From: Verminephrobacter eiseniae EF01-2
GTDB taxonomy: Bacteria > Pseudomonadota > Gammaproteobacteria > Burkholderiales > Burkholderiaceae_C
Direction of reading: 5' to 3'
DNA length: 64,000 nucleotides
Assembly: GCF_000015565.1 (NCBI RefSeq)
Contig: NC_008786.1
Location: forward strand, 5,072,501-5,136,500
Below the pieces are notes generated by a model. It did no database searches. It was not told the origin of the DNA and was given only the letters and a program-made list of their open reading frames with translations. Made by a program: the position numbers and the translations under genes. Shown in pieces: positions 50,526-59,616 of the stretch (the stretch's first letter is position 1; each line of letters begins with the position of its first letter).

Positions 50526-51503
50526 TCAGTCCAGAGATATCTGATTGGTCCGAATCACCTCGCCCCAACGCGCAGATTCGGATCGAGCCAGTTTCTTGAA
50601 GTCCTCCGGTGTGCCTCGCAGGGGTTCAAAGCCAAACTCCGTGAAGCGCTTGAGCACTACGGGGTCGGCGAGGGCCTTGTTCAGTTCCTGATTCAATCGC
50701 ACCACCACGGGATCTGGCAGGCCCGCCGGCCCGAGAAGGCCCTGGAATGCGAAGACCTCTGCATTGGTCACCCCGCTTTCAGCAAGAGTGGGTACGTCAG
50801 GCAGCAGCGGTGAACGTGCCTGCGATCCGATCGCAAGCGTTCTTACCTTGCCGCTCTTGATGATGGACAGGCCCGAGGCGAGATCCAGGAACATCGCTGG
50901 CACTTGCCCACCCATGAGGTCCTGCATGGCAGGAGCTGCCCCACGGTATGGAATGTGCGTGATGAACGTTCCAGTACGATTCTTGAACAGCTCCATGGCC
51001 AGGTGGTGCGGCGAGCCGTTCCCCACTGATGCATAGCTCACCTTGCCAGGATTCGCTTTGACGTAGGCGAGAAAGTCCTTGAAGTTTTGCGCAGGAAAGC
51101 TGGGGTGAACGACCAGTGCCAGAGGGAACTTGCCGATGGCGCCGATGTAGGAAAAATCCTTTTCCGGACTGAAGGGAAGCTTCTTGAACAGGTGCTCGTT
51201 GAACGCGAGCACCGCGTTGTCCGCGGACATCACGGTGTATCCGTCAGGTCTGGCGCGGGCTACCAGTTCGGTGCCGATATTGGTCGCGGCGCCTGGCCGG
51301 TTGTCCACTACGATCTGCTGGCCCAGACCCACTCGCATGCTTTCAGCGAGCGTGCGTGCCAGGTTGTCAGTGCCACCCCCTGCTGGGTACGGCACCACCC
51401 ACTTGATGATCTGGTCCGGGTACTGTCCCTGCGCTTGGGCAAAGGAGCTGGATGCCAGGGCTATGGCGGCAATGGCATGAAGAACGAAGTGACGGCGACT
51501 CAT
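50526..51503 (-). CDS. Bug family TctC-like binding protein
   Basis: The 325-residue protein has a signal peptide (MSRRHFVLHAIAAIALASSS then FAQAQ) and the Bug blocks YPDQIIKWVVPYPAGGGTD, GQQIVVDNRPGAATN, HIPYRGAAPAMQDLMGGQVP and FAFQGLLGPAGLPDP. It lies in the middle of the monooxygenase operon and may bind its aromatic substrate. The start at 51503 was chosen for the signal peptide. Confidence 0.9.
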   Translation of the reverse strand: MSRRHFVLHAIAAIALASSSFAQAQGQYPDQIIKWVVPYPAGGGTDNLARTLAESMRVGLGQQIVVDNRPGAATNIGTELVARARPDGYTVMSADNAVLAFNEHLFKKLPFSPEKDFSYIGAIGKFPLALVVHPSFPAQNFKDFLAYVKANPGKVSYASVGNGSPHHLAMELFKNRTGTFITHIPYRGAAPAMQDLMGGQVPAMFLDLASGLSIIKSGKVRTLAIGSQARSPLLPDVPTLAESGVTNAEVFAFQGLLGPAGLPDPVVVRLNQELNKALADPVVLKRFTEFGFEPLRGTPEDFKKLARSESARWGEVIRTNQISLD

Positions 51504-51538
51504 GGGTTTTTCCTTTACGTGTGGGCGGTACGAACCGG

Positions 51539-51754
51539 TCATCCGGCGGAAAGCGAAGGGGTGGGCAACTCATTCAAGGCTGCATCGATGGCTTCAAGGC
51601 ATTGCTGCTCGTCCCTGACCTGCTCGAAAAGCAGCAGCGCCAAACGCGCGAGGAAGAGCGACTCCCGTTCTCGCCCAGCTTCAGCGATGGCATTGCTGCA
51701 ATGGGCGTAGATACGGTCTTGCACGGCGGCCTGGTAGGTGGTTTTGTCGTTCAT
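51539..51754 (-). CDS. Small DUF2783-like protein
   Basis: The 71-residue helical protein contains ESLFLARLALLLFEQVRDEQQCLEAIDAAL, which resembles DUF2783 proteins found next to FAD-dependent aromatic monooxygenases. It overlaps the monooxygenase gene by 4 bp, so translational coupling is expected. The biochemical role of the family is unknown. Confidence 0.7.
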   Translation of the reverse strand: MNDKTTYQAAVQDRIYAHCSNAIAEAGRERESLFLARLALLLFEQVRDEQQCLEAIDAALNELPTPSLSAG

Positions 51755-53445
51755 GTGAGCGTCCTTTTCTCGGCGCCGCAGGCCACTTCAATGGCTGCCA
51801 GTACCGTTTCTGCAGAGGGTGAATCCCAGCGGCCACAGAGGTGCCCGTCTGGCCGCACGAGGTACACCACATCCGGCCCCTCTGGAGGGTTGAAGGGCAC
51901 CGGGAGGGCCGCAGGGTCTGTTTGCACCGTCACACAAACGCAAGGCAAGTAGGGCCAGTCCGGGGACTCCACTGCAGCGGCCACACCATCCATAGCTGGG
52001 CAGGGGCCGAAAGCCAGCAAGGTGAATGCATTGCGTGCCAGCAGGTCCGTGAGATGCCCGCCACCCGGCACCACCGCCTCCGCCAGGGGCGCGCCCAGCG
52101 GCCAGTCTCCAGCACCGCCACGTCCGTCGGAAGAGAGCGGTGACGCTGCATAGGTAATGGCATGGGTCTGGCGAGGGTTGGCCAGACGTGCGATCCCGGT
52201 ATGGCGGCCTGCCAGAGACAGGCATGCCTCGCGCATCAACTCGAACCCCCCGTGGGGAGGTGACATGAACTCGGTGCTGCGCATAGCGCTCTCGGCATTG
52301 ATGTGAAAAGCCTGTACGCGCTCCGAGCTGTAGCTGTCCAACAAAGCCTCCGTGCCGAGCCCTTTCACCACAGTGGCCAGCTTCCATATCAGGTTGTCCG
52401 CATCGTCAAAGCCCGAGTTGAGCCCTCGTACTCCGAAGATGGGCATGGCGTGGGCGGCATTGCCGGCAAAGAGGATGCGGCCGTGGCGGTAAGCATCCAG
52501 CGTCATCGCTCCCGCGCGGTAGAGCGATGTCCACACAGGAGTCCATGGCAGGTGGCCCTCACCTATCGCGTCCAGATGCGTTTGCACGAATTGTCTGATC
52601 TGCTCTGGCTGAAGCACTTGCGCAGCGTCCAGGCCCGCAGCCAGCTGGTAGTCAACACGCCATATGTCGTCGGGCTGCCGGTGCATCAAAATGGTAGTTC
52701 CACGGGCCCATGGAGGGTCAAACCATGCACGGCGCTCTGCAGGCTGGTCGCTGGCAAGTTCGATGTCCACGATCGCGTAGCGCCCCTGGTAACCGATTCC
52801 CTTGAGTTCGAGACCGAGGCTGGAACGGACAAAGCTCTGACCGCCGTCGCATGCTACGATCCAATCCGCCTCTGTCTGGTAGTTGCCAAGGGCATTCTCG
52901 ACACGCAGCTCCACCCCATTGCTGCCTGGGCTGCACTCCACCACTTTGCTTGCCCAGCGAATCTCGACCATCCCGGGGGAACGCGCGTTGACATCGTCAA
53001 TGGAGTCGAGCAGGTACTGCTCAATGTAGTATTGCTCCAGATTGATCATTGGGGGGTACTTGTCGCCTGTGCCGGTGGGCATGTCGAAAACCAGCACCTC
53101 CTGCACGCCGTAGAAGCTGCGCCCGCGGGTCCAAGGCAAGCCCTTGCGCAGGAACGGCGACACAGCACCCAGCCGCTCCAGTATTTCAAGGCTACGCCGC
53201 GAAATGCAGGCGGCCCGGCTTCCTTCGCACACAGAGTCGTCCGCTTCCACCACCACGCTGCGAATGCCCCAGTTCGCCAAGCCGAGTGCGGTGGCCAGCC
53301 CTACAGGGCCTCCGCCTACGACAAGCACCTGGTGACGTTTGGCTTCGTGGCCGACCTTGTCAAACGCTGGCAAGGTTGGCTCGAAGCGCCGGTATTCGAA
53401 GGGTCCAATTTTTTCAAGTGGCATTTGCGTCCTGCTCAAATTCAC
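51751..53445 (-). CDS. FAD-dependent aromatic monooxygenase (MhpA/PheA-type)
   Basis: The 564-residue flavoprotein is a class A monooxygenase: Rossmann VVGGGPVGLATALGLANWG, the DG motif WIVACDGGQSFVR and the GD-type motif LFAGNAAHAMPIFGVRGLNSG. A C-terminal thioredoxin-like domain (VVYLVRPDGHLCGRWD) is present as in phenol and 3-hydroxyphenylpropionate hydroxylases. It would add a hydroxyl group to a phenolic acid using NAD(P)H and O2. It is the first gene of the operon and diverges from the LuxR gene. An ATG at 53424 is an alternative start. Confidence 0.9.
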   Translation of the reverse strand: MNLSRTQMPLEKIGPFEYRRFEPTLPAFDKVGHEAKRHQVLVVGGGPVGLATALGLANWGIRSVVVEADDSVCEGSRAACISRRSLEILERLGAVSPFLRKGLPWTRGRSFYGVQEVLVFDMPTGTGDKYPPMINLEQYYIEQYLLDSIDDVNARSPGMVEIRWASKVVECSPGSNGVELRVENALGNYQTEADWIVACDGGQSFVRSSLGLELKGIGYQGRYAIVDIELASDQPAERRAWFDPPWARGTTILMHRQPDDIWRVDYQLAAGLDAAQVLQPEQIRQFVQTHLDAIGEGHLPWTPVWTSLYRAGAMTLDAYRHGRILFAGNAAHAMPIFGVRGLNSGFDDADNLIWKLATVVKGLGTEALLDSYSSERVQAFHINAESAMRSTEFMSPPHGGFELMREACLSLAGRHTGIARLANPRQTHAITYAASPLSSDGRGGAGDWPLGAPLAEAVVPGGGHLTDLLARNAFTLLAFGPCPAMDGVAAAVESPDWPYLPCVCVTVQTDPAALPVPFNPPEGPDVVYLVRPDGHLCGRWDSPSAETVLAAIEVACGAEKRTLT

Positions 53446-53485
53446 CGTTTAGCAGACCGTATTGTCTTGGCCTGGCAGTGCGAGA

Positions 53486-53507
53486 ATGTCCTAATAAATC
53501 AGGACAT
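53486..53507. promoter_or_regulatory. Inverted repeat between monooxygenase and luxR genes
   Basis: ATGTCCT and AGGACAT are perfect inverted arms separated by 8 AT-rich bases. It lies in the 73-bp gap between the divergent genes, close to the luxR start (53519). It is a good candidate binding site for the LuxR-type regulator. Confidence 0.55.
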
Positions 53508-53518
53508 GAAAACCCGCA

Positions 53519-54340
53519 ATGAAACTGACCGCGCTTCAAAGGCAGGCTCCTGAACCAGCCGTTGCATTGACCGTAGGACTGTTGCAGGCTATCGGTGCGG
53601 ACGACTTCGCGGGGTTGCTATTGCGGGCGATAGGCGCCGTGTTGCCAGTCAGCCATTGCACTGTTTTCGCACTGCGCAGCAGCGGGCGAGTGGAGCGCGT
53701 TTCTACCGCCAGCGCGGTGGGAGAAGTCGCATCACTCACCGCCGTGGAGTACATGCGTCTGGGCTTCGATCAGCAAGACTCCAACATGGTTTGGCTGGCC
53801 CGGCGCAAGCCCTCCAAAGCGCTGCAGTTGTGGATAGGCCACCAACTGGCAAACGAAGTGGCCAATGAAAACTATCGTCGTGTCTGCTACGGCGAAACGG
53901 GCATCCGCGAACGCTTGTCGCTTCTGGCTGTATTTCCGGATGGCTATCGCGTCGCCTTCAACCTGTACCGCAACTTTTCGTACCCTGACTACGGAGTCGA
54001 GGACATAGATTGGCTAAGCCAACACTCCACCGTGATCGCGATGGCCGTCATGCGCCACGTCGAGCTCACCCGGCGACCCATGGCAGAGCACCCACTGCAG
54101 GACCAACTCATGACAAAGCTGTCAGGTCGAGAGCGCCAGCTCATCACCCACGTGCTCTCTGGCCTGACGACGAAGGAGACCGCCCTTGAGATGGGCATTT
54201 CCGCTACAACGGCGTTGACTTACAGGTATCGAGCGTTCCAGCACCTGGGAGTGAGCAGCCATCGGGAGTTATTGGTGCTATTGGGCGCGAGCATTTCGCG
54301 ATCCAGTCGGCGTAAGCGGACACATACTAGTGGACTGTAA
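53519..54340 (+). CDS. LuxR family (GerE-type HTH) regulator, 3' end replaced by an IS630-type element
   Basis: The 273-residue protein has an N-terminal sensor-like region (about 1-190) without a recognisable phosphoacceptor or autoinducer domain, and a C-terminal LuxR helix-turn-helix (LSGRERQLITHVLSGLTTKETALEMGISATTALTYRYRAF). The final residues SGL and the stop codon lie inside the left end of the IS630-type element (from 54330), so the native 3' end has been cut and replaced. The helix-turn-helix is complete, so the protein may still work. It is the probable regulator of the divergent monooxygenase operon. Confidence 0.85.
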   Translation: MKLTALQRQAPEPAVALTVGLLQAIGADDFAGLLLRAIGAVLPVSHCTVFALRSSGRVERVSTASAVGEVASLTAVEYMRLGFDQQDSNMVWLARRKPSKALQLWIGHQLANEVANENYRRVCYGETGIRERLSLLAVFPDGYRVAFNLYRNFSYPDYGVEDIDWLSQHSTVIAMAVMRHVELTRRPMAEHPLQDQLMTKLSGRERQLITHVLSGLTTKETALEMGISATTALTYRYRAFQHLGVSSHRELLVLLGASISRSSRRKRTHTSGL

Positions 54341-54785
54341 TGATTGAATAAGGAGTAATTCTCCGAGTTGGGTCGAAGTACTTCCACTGCACGGACTTGG
54401 GTGGCTCGTTGTACTTGCGGATGTAGCGCATGGGCTTGCCACCAAGTTCGGCAGCGAGCTTGCGCGTGGACCAGTGCGTGGAGCCATCGGCGGGCTTGTG
54501 CTTGGTCGTGCGCGCCAACACACGCGCCTCAAGACGGTCGGTGACCTTGTAGCGCTGGCGACCGGCATGGCGAGAAAACAAGCCTGCCAAACGGTCAGCG
54601 GCGAAGCGCTTGCTCCAGAGAGCAATGTAGCTGTCATTGCAATCGAGCTTGGCCCTGATGGCGCTCCAGGTCAGTCCCTCGGCAAGCAGCAAGATCAGAC
54701 GCGCACGACGCGCCAAATCCGCTCGAACGGACCTTCCATTGGCTTGCTGGCGCAGTTCCACGATTTCGGCTTCGGTCAAGTTCAT
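54327..54785 (-). pseudogene. IS630 transposase with the DDE domain deleted in frame
   Basis: The 152-codon frame joins a complete N-terminal helix-turn-helix part (MNLTEAEIVELRQQANG to HWSTRKLAAELG) directly to the last residues of the family (MRYIRKYNEPPKSVQWKYFDPTRR). About 200 residues with the catalytic DDE site are missing. The frame is kept across the junction, so a small DNA-binding protein could still be made and act as an inhibitor; this is inference. The stop codon is formed by the TA flank. Confidence 0.82.
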
Positions 54786-54836
54786 CGTGTCCTCAAAGGA
54801 GGTAATTTTACTATCTATTTGAACGTTATGGTTCAC
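54330..54836 (-). mobile_element. Internally deleted IS630 family element (507 bp) with TA target duplication
   Basis: The ends are imperfect inverted repeats: GTGGACTGTAATGATTGAAT on the left and GTGAACCATAACGTTCAAAT (reverse complement) on the right. TA flanks both sides (54328-54329 and 54837-54838), the expected IS630 target duplication. The only gene inside is the deleted transposase. The element is thus non-autonomous but keeps both ends, so it could move if a full IS630 transposase is present elsewhere. Confidence 0.8.
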
Positions 54837-54878
54837 TAGACTTTGCAACGGCGGAGCGCATGAATGCGGCACCGTTGC

Positions 54879-55847
54879 TCACCTCTTCGGAGCGATGGCC
54901 CCACTGACGGTTCGAATGGCATTTGCAAACTCCATGAGGATCGCCGGCCGGGCCATGCCGTCGCGCCGAAAGAACAAGCCGAACGACGGCAGGACGACCT
55001 GGGGCCCGACCTTGAGCCTCTGCACGCCGCCGCGGGCGACTTCGTCCAGCGCATGCTCCAGCCGCACCGCGCACAGCATCGAAGGGTCCTTGCGGAGCAA
55101 GGTGCCGATCGTGACCGAGGACATGGCCTCGATGACCGGCACGGGCGGCGTCACGCCGCTGTTCAGGAAGACGGTCATGAACGCCTGCCTGACCAGCGTT
55201 TCCTTGGGCGGCAGCCCCCACTGAGCGGCACGCAGGTCGGCCCACTGCAACCTGCGTGCGTTGACGCCCGGGTTCGACACGGAGGCGAGCACGCACAGCT
55301 CGTCTTTCAGCAGCACGACGGGCTCGAGCAGCGGGATCAGGTCGCTGGAGATCAGCTCGGGCGTGATGGCGCCGAAGACGCAGTCGAGCTCGCCTTCGAG
55401 CAGGCGATGAATGAGTTCGTGCACGCGGCCCTCTCGCAACTGCACGGCGGCGCCCGGCAGCCGTTCCCGCAGCTTGACGATGGCGGCGGGCACGGCGGCG
55501 GTAACCGACGGTGCGCCGACGCGCAGCACCGCCGTGATGCCGCTTTGCATGGCGTCCACATCTGCGGTGGCGCGGGCCAGTTCATGCAGCACGGCACGTG
55601 CGCGAAACGCGGCGCTCGTCCCCAGCGCGTTGGCGTGGATGCCCTGGTGGCTGCGTTCGAACAGCCGGGCCCCGAAGCAGCTTTCGAGCTCGCCGAGCAT
55701 CTTGCTGATGGCCGGCTGGCTCAGATGCAGCCGCGCCGCCGCACCGCGCATCGTGGGCGTCTCGGCCAGCGCCACGAGCAGCTCAAGGTGTCTCAGGCGC
55801 AGCGTTCGGACGAGGCGGTCGGTTTTGGTGTTCATTTCAGGCCCCAT
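54879..55847 (-). CDS. LysR family transcriptional regulator
   Basis: The 322-residue protein has a LysR helix-turn-helix (PTMRGAAARLHLSQPAISKMLGELESCFG) and a full effector domain of the GbpR/CbbR-like group. An ATG at 55835 (MNTKTDRLVRTLRLRHLELL) is the more typical start. It diverges from the CaiB gene across a short inverted repeat and is probably the regulator of the CaiB-DUF1254-Bug set. The 3' end lies about 40 bp from the right end of the IS630-type element. Confidence 0.9.
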   Translation of the reverse strand: MGPEMNTKTDRLVRTLRLRHLELLVALAETPTMRGAAARLHLSQPAISKMLGELESCFGARLFERSHQGIHANALGTSAAFRARAVLHELARATADVDAMQSGITAVLRVGAPSVTAAVPAAIVKLRERLPGAAVQLREGRVHELIHRLLEGELDCVFGAITPELISSDLIPLLEPVVLLKDELCVLASVSNPGVNARRLQWADLRAAQWGLPPKETLVRQAFMTVFLNSGVTPPVPVIEAMSSVTIGTLLRKDPSMLCAVRLEHALDEVARGGVQRLKVGPQVVLPSFGLFFRRDGMARPAILMEFANAIRTVSGAIAPKR

Positions 55848-55858
55848 GGGGTATAGCG

Positions 55859-55882
55859 AATCGTGATCACTCCCTCACGATT
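55859..55882. promoter_or_regulatory. Inverted repeat, candidate LysR-type operator
   Basis: AATCGTG and CACGATT are perfect arms around 10 bp. The layout includes a T-N11-A type core, as usual for LysR sites. It lies 12 bp upstream of the divergent lysR start and 44 bp before the CaiB start. Confidence 0.5.
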
Positions 55883-55925
55883 ATCGAATTTTCAATCATC
55901 GGAGAAGGCGATAACGTCGCGCCCA

Positions 55926-57143
55926 ATGAACTTCGAATCCAAACAGACAACCGGCCGATCCGCCCCGGCAGCGCCACTGAAGAACGTGCGCGTGATCGAC
56001 TTGGGGCAGTACATCGCGGGGCCCGGCGCTGCCATGGTCCTGGCCGAGTTGGGCGCACAGGTGATCAAGATCGAACCGCTTGCGGGCGACCAGGCCCGGC
56101 ACATCGGCCGCTACGGCGAGTCGATGATCCGCGCCTACAGCCGCGGCAAGCAGTCCATCGCGCTCAACTTGAAGAGCGACGCGGGTCGCGAGATCGCGTG
56201 GCGGCTGATTGCAAACAGCGACGTCGTGATCCAGAACCTGCGCCCCGGCGCCGTCGAGGCGCTGGGCCTGGGGCCGTCCGCGGTGCGCGAACGGTTTCCC
56301 AAGGTCATCTACCTGTCGATCTCGGGCTTCGGGGACCTGGGGCCTTCGAGCGCGCGTCCCGGCTACGACATCGCGGCACAGGCCGAGAGTGGCTTGATGT
56401 CGGTCACGGGCGAGCCGGACCGCCTCCCGCAGAAGGTGGGGGTACCGATCATCGATGCGGCCGCGGCGCACCTGGGTGCCCAGGCGGTGCTCGCTGCGCT
56501 CTACGGCCGCGCGCAGACGGGTGTCGGCGAGACGCTGCGTGCGTCGCTGCTCGAGGTGGCGCTGCATCTGCAGGCCACCACGTGGTGCGACTACCTGGGC
56601 GGCGCGCCCGAGCCGACGCGCATCGGCGACGGCCAGCCCAACAACGCGCCCGCGGCCGAGGTGGTGCCCACGCGCGACGGGCACATCGTGCTGTCTGCCT
56701 ATGCGGATGAGCACTGGGCGCGGTTCTGTCGTGTGATGGGACGCGAGCCGCTCGCGACCGACCCGCGCTTTTGCACCAACGCACTGCGGGTGCAGCACCG
56801 CAGTGAGTTGCGCATCGTGCTGCGTGAATGCCTCTCGTCCTTCACCAGCGAAGAATGCGTGGCGCTGCTGAGCCGCAACCAGATCGTGGTCGGCTTTGTC
56901 CGCAGCTACCAGCAGGTGCTGCAAAGCGCAGACGTGCAGGCCAGCGGAATACTGGTCGATGCACTGGGGGCGGACGGCGAACGCTATCCGTCGCTGGCAT
57001 TGCCCTACCGGCTGGGCGACGCGCCGCGTGCCACGCCGCCCGCCGCACCCGCGTGCGGGGCCGACACCGATCGCCTCCTGGCCGAGCTCGGGCTTGCGGC
57101 GAACGAGATCGACGAACTTCGCCGCGCTGGCGCGGTGGCATGA
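55926..57143 (+). CDS. CaiB/BaiF family CoA transferase
   Basis: The 405-residue class III CoA-transferase has NVRVIDLGQYIAGPGAAMVLAELGA, RGKQSIALNLKS and the catalytic Asp in ARPGYDIAAQAESGLMSVTG. It activates a carboxylic acid as a CoA thioester. The ATG at 55926 begins MNFESKQTTG; the frame is open further upstream through the operator and was not used. The stop overlaps the DUF1254 gene (ATGA). The partner acid is unknown. Confidence 0.9.
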   Translation: MNFESKQTTGRSAPAAPLKNVRVIDLGQYIAGPGAAMVLAELGAQVIKIEPLAGDQARHIGRYGESMIRAYSRGKQSIALNLKSDAGREIAWRLIANSDVVIQNLRPGAVEALGLGPSAVRERFPKVIYLSISGFGDLGPSSARPGYDIAAQAESGLMSVTGEPDRLPQKVGVPIIDAAAAHLGAQAVLAALYGRAQTGVGETLRASLLEVALHLQATTWCDYLGGAPEPTRIGDGQPNNAPAAEVVPTRDGHIVLSAYADEHWARFCRVMGREPLATDPRFCTNALRVQHRSELRIVLRECLSSFTSEECVALLSRNQIVVGFVRSYQQVLQSADVQASGILVDALGADGERYPSLALPYRLGDAPRATPPAAPACGADTDRLLAELGLAANEIDELRRAGAVA

Positions 57144-58429
57144 CCCAGGAAAAGAAGAGCCCCATGAATTCGAAGATCGTTCCCCTCGCGCACGGTTGCG
57201 ACGCCGTCGTGATCCAGACGCTACCGCTGTTCGAGATGATGCGGATGCGCGCAGCGACCACCGCGCGCCGACACCCCGTGCTCGGGTTCGCTGCGCCGGA
57301 TGCAGCGTCGGCCATGCGGTGGGTCAACCAGTTCACCCACACGCACCGTCGCCTCGGCCCGGAAGACAAAGAGGTCGTCAGCCCCAACAACGACACGGTC
57401 TACAGCAATGCCTGGCTCGACCTGTCCGAAAGGCCGGTCGTCATCGAATCGCCCGAGATGGGCGACCGCTACTGGACCCTCGGCCTGCTGGACGCGTGGA
57501 CGAATCCCTTCGCCTACGTCGGGCGCCGCACGACGGGTAACAGGCCCCAACGCACGCTGGTGCATGGCCCCGCGTGGCGTGGCGTCGTCCCTGTGGACAT
57601 CACGCAGACGATTGCCGCACCGGGCGATGACGTGTGGCTGATCGGGCGCCATCTCGTGGAGGACGACGGCGAAGACGCGGCGCGCGTGCGCGAGACACAA
57701 GCCCAGATGCGGCTCGTGCGCCTGGATGGCAGCGACGCGGCGATGCGGGTGGACACGTGGATGGACGGGCGCGATGCTGGCACGCCGGCTGCCGACCTGT
57801 ACCTGTCGATCACGAGCGCTGCGCTGCGGCGCAATCCGCCGATGGCAGGGGAGTGCCAGGCGTGGCCTCCTGCCGCGGCCGAGCTTGAGGCGTCGCTGCC
57901 TGCCGTCTACGAGCGGCTGCGCACCAGCAACCAGCCGCACGACCTGGGCGGTGGCTGGGCGATCCCGGTCATGGTGAAGACCCACTGGAGCGACGACTAC
58001 CTGACGCGTGCCCGCATCGCGCGCAACTTCATCGGCGCGCTGGGCGTCGAGGAGGCGATGTATCCCACCGCCGAGGTGGACGCGCGCGGCGCGCCGCTCG
58101 ATGGATCCCGGCGCTACGAGCTGCGGTTTGCGCCGGGCAAGGGACTGAAGGTGGGCGCCTTCTGGTCGCTCACGATGTACCGCCGCAGCGACTGTCTTTT
58201 CGTGGCCAACCCCATCCACCGGTATTCGATCGGCGATCGCACGCCCGGCTTGCACCACGACGCCGATGGCAGCCTGGCCCTGCGGCTGCAGGCCGACGAC
58301 CCGGGGCCGGGCGTCAACTGGCTTCCGGCGCCGAAGGGCGAGCTGTTCTACGTCGTGCTGCGGCTGTATCAACCGCATGCCGACCATCTGGAACTGCGAT
58401 TCGACTACCCGCCGATCCAGCCGATCTGA
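57140..58429 (+). CDS. DUF1254/DUF1214 domain protein
   Basis: The 429-residue protein has an N-terminal DUF1254 part (VVSPNNDTVYSNAWLDLSERPVVIESPEMGDRYWTLGLLDAWTNPFAYVG in pieces) and a C-terminal DUF1214 part (FWSLTMYRRSDCLFVANPIHRYSIGDRTPGL). These proteins are common next to catabolic genes and their reaction is not established. No signal peptide is seen with either start (57140 or 57164). Co-transcription with the CaiB gene is shown by the 4-bp overlap. Confidence 0.85.
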   Translation: MTQEKKSPMNSKIVPLAHGCDAVVIQTLPLFEMMRMRAATTARRHPVLGFAAPDAASAMRWVNQFTHTHRRLGPEDKEVVSPNNDTVYSNAWLDLSERPVVIESPEMGDRYWTLGLLDAWTNPFAYVGRRTTGNRPQRTLVHGPAWRGVVPVDITQTIAAPGDDVWLIGRHLVEDDGEDAARVRETQAQMRLVRLDGSDAAMRVDTWMDGRDAGTPAADLYLSITSAALRRNPPMAGECQAWPPAAAELEASLPAVYERLRTSNQPHDLGGGWAIPVMVKTHWSDDYLTRARIARNFIGALGVEEAMYPTAEVDARGAPLDGSRRYELRFAPGKGLKVGAFWSLTMYRRSDCLFVANPIHRYSIGDRTPGLHHDADGSLALRLQADDPGPGVNWLPAPKGELFYVVLRLYQPHADHLELRFDYPPIQPI

Positions 58430-58459
58430 CACCCACAAAATCAACGGAAACACGCACGC

Positions 58460-59440
58460 ATGACCACAATGAACCGCCGACACCTTCTCGCCACCGCTGC
58501 AGCCGGTCTGGCACTTCCCTGGAGCGCGTCGAGCCACGCACAGGCATGGCCGGCGCGGCCGATCCGCATGGTCTCTCCCTACGGTGCAGGTGGGTCGAAC
58601 GACATCCTGACGCGTGTGCTGGGCGACTTCCTCGGCCGACGGCTCGGCCAGGGCATCATCATCGAGAACAAGGCCGGTGCCGGCACGCGCATTGCCAACG
58701 ACTTCGTGGCCAAGGCGCCGGCAGACGGCTACACGCTGCTCCACGCGGCCGCACCGATTGCCATCGGCGAGGCGCTGTACAAGGGCCTGCCGTACGACGT
58801 GCACAAGAACTTCGCTTCGATCGCCAGCACGGCCATCGCGCCCTTGTTCCTGGTAGTCAATGCCAACGCGCCGTACAAGACGGTCGCAGAGTTCATCGAG
58901 CAGATGAAGGCCGACCCGAAGGGCGCGACCTTCGGATCGCCGGGGGCGGGCTCCGCGCCGCACCTGACGGCCGAGTTCCTGTTGCGCGCATCCGGCACGA
59001 AGGGCATCGTGGTGCAGTACCGCGGCGATGCGCCGGCCTACACCGAGCTCCTGGCCGGGCGGATTGACGCCACCTTGACGGCGATTTCGACCGCAATTCC
59101 CCACATCCAGGCCGGCAAGCTGCGGGTACTGGGCGTGGCCACAGAAGAGCGCTCGCCGCTATACCCGAGCGCGCCGACTTTCAGGGAGCAGGGCCTGCCT
59201 TCCGTCGTGGGCTATGGCTGGTACGGCATGCTCGCGCCGGCCGGAACGCCGGCCCCCATCGTCGAGCGGCTGAATGCGGAGATCAACGCGGCGGTGGCCG
59301 ACGCGGATGTCCGCCGCAAGGCCGAGGCGGCGGGACTGCAACTGCGTGGCGGCAGCGCCGCCGAGTTCAGTGCATTCATTGCCAGCGAGACGCGCAAGTG
59401 GGCGCAGATCATCAAGGCCGCGAACATCACGGCCGAATGA
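58460..59440 (+). CDS. Bug family TctC-like binding protein
   Basis: The 326-residue protein has a signal peptide with an RR pair (MTTMNRRHLLATAAAGLALPW), so export by Tat is possible. Mature blocks are WPARPIRMVSPYGAGGSND, GQGIIIENKAGAGTR, VQYRGDAPAYTELLAGRID and YGWYGMLAPAGTPAP. It ends the CaiB-DUF1254 operon. The ligand is unknown and no TctAB genes are nearby. Confidence 0.9.
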   Translation: MTTMNRRHLLATAAAGLALPWSASSHAQAWPARPIRMVSPYGAGGSNDILTRVLGDFLGRRLGQGIIIENKAGAGTRIANDFVAKAPADGYTLLHAAAPIAIGEALYKGLPYDVHKNFASIASTAIAPLFLVVNANAPYKTVAEFIEQMKADPKGATFGSPGAGSAPHLTAEFLLRASGTKGIVVQYRGDAPAYTELLAGRIDATLTAISTAIPHIQAGKLRVLGVATEERSPLYPSAPTFREQGLPSVVGYGWYGMLAPAGTPAPIVERLNAEINAAVADADVRRKAEAAGLQLRGGSAAEFSAFIASETRKWAQIIKAANITAE

Positions 59441-59616
59441 GGAGCGCGATGCCTTGGGTACAGCTATGGACTGCACGTGCAGAGGTTGAGCCCTCCTGCG
59501 TTGGTTGCTCCCGGGATGCGCCCGATTGGAGTACGCAAGGGTGTACGGCGATGCTCGGAGAAAACGCCCTCAGACTGTTCGATCTGCCGCGAGGTGGTCA
59601 TCGGCAGTGAAGGCGT
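59441..59616. other. Short gene-free stretch after the Bug gene
   Basis: This 176-bp interval has no recognised coding or RNA signal. Confidence 0.4.

Noticed and set aside
57221..59104. 627-codon minus-strand frame over the DUF1254 and Bug genes
   Set aside because: It is a shadow of two clear plus-strand genes with a signal peptide and family motifs.
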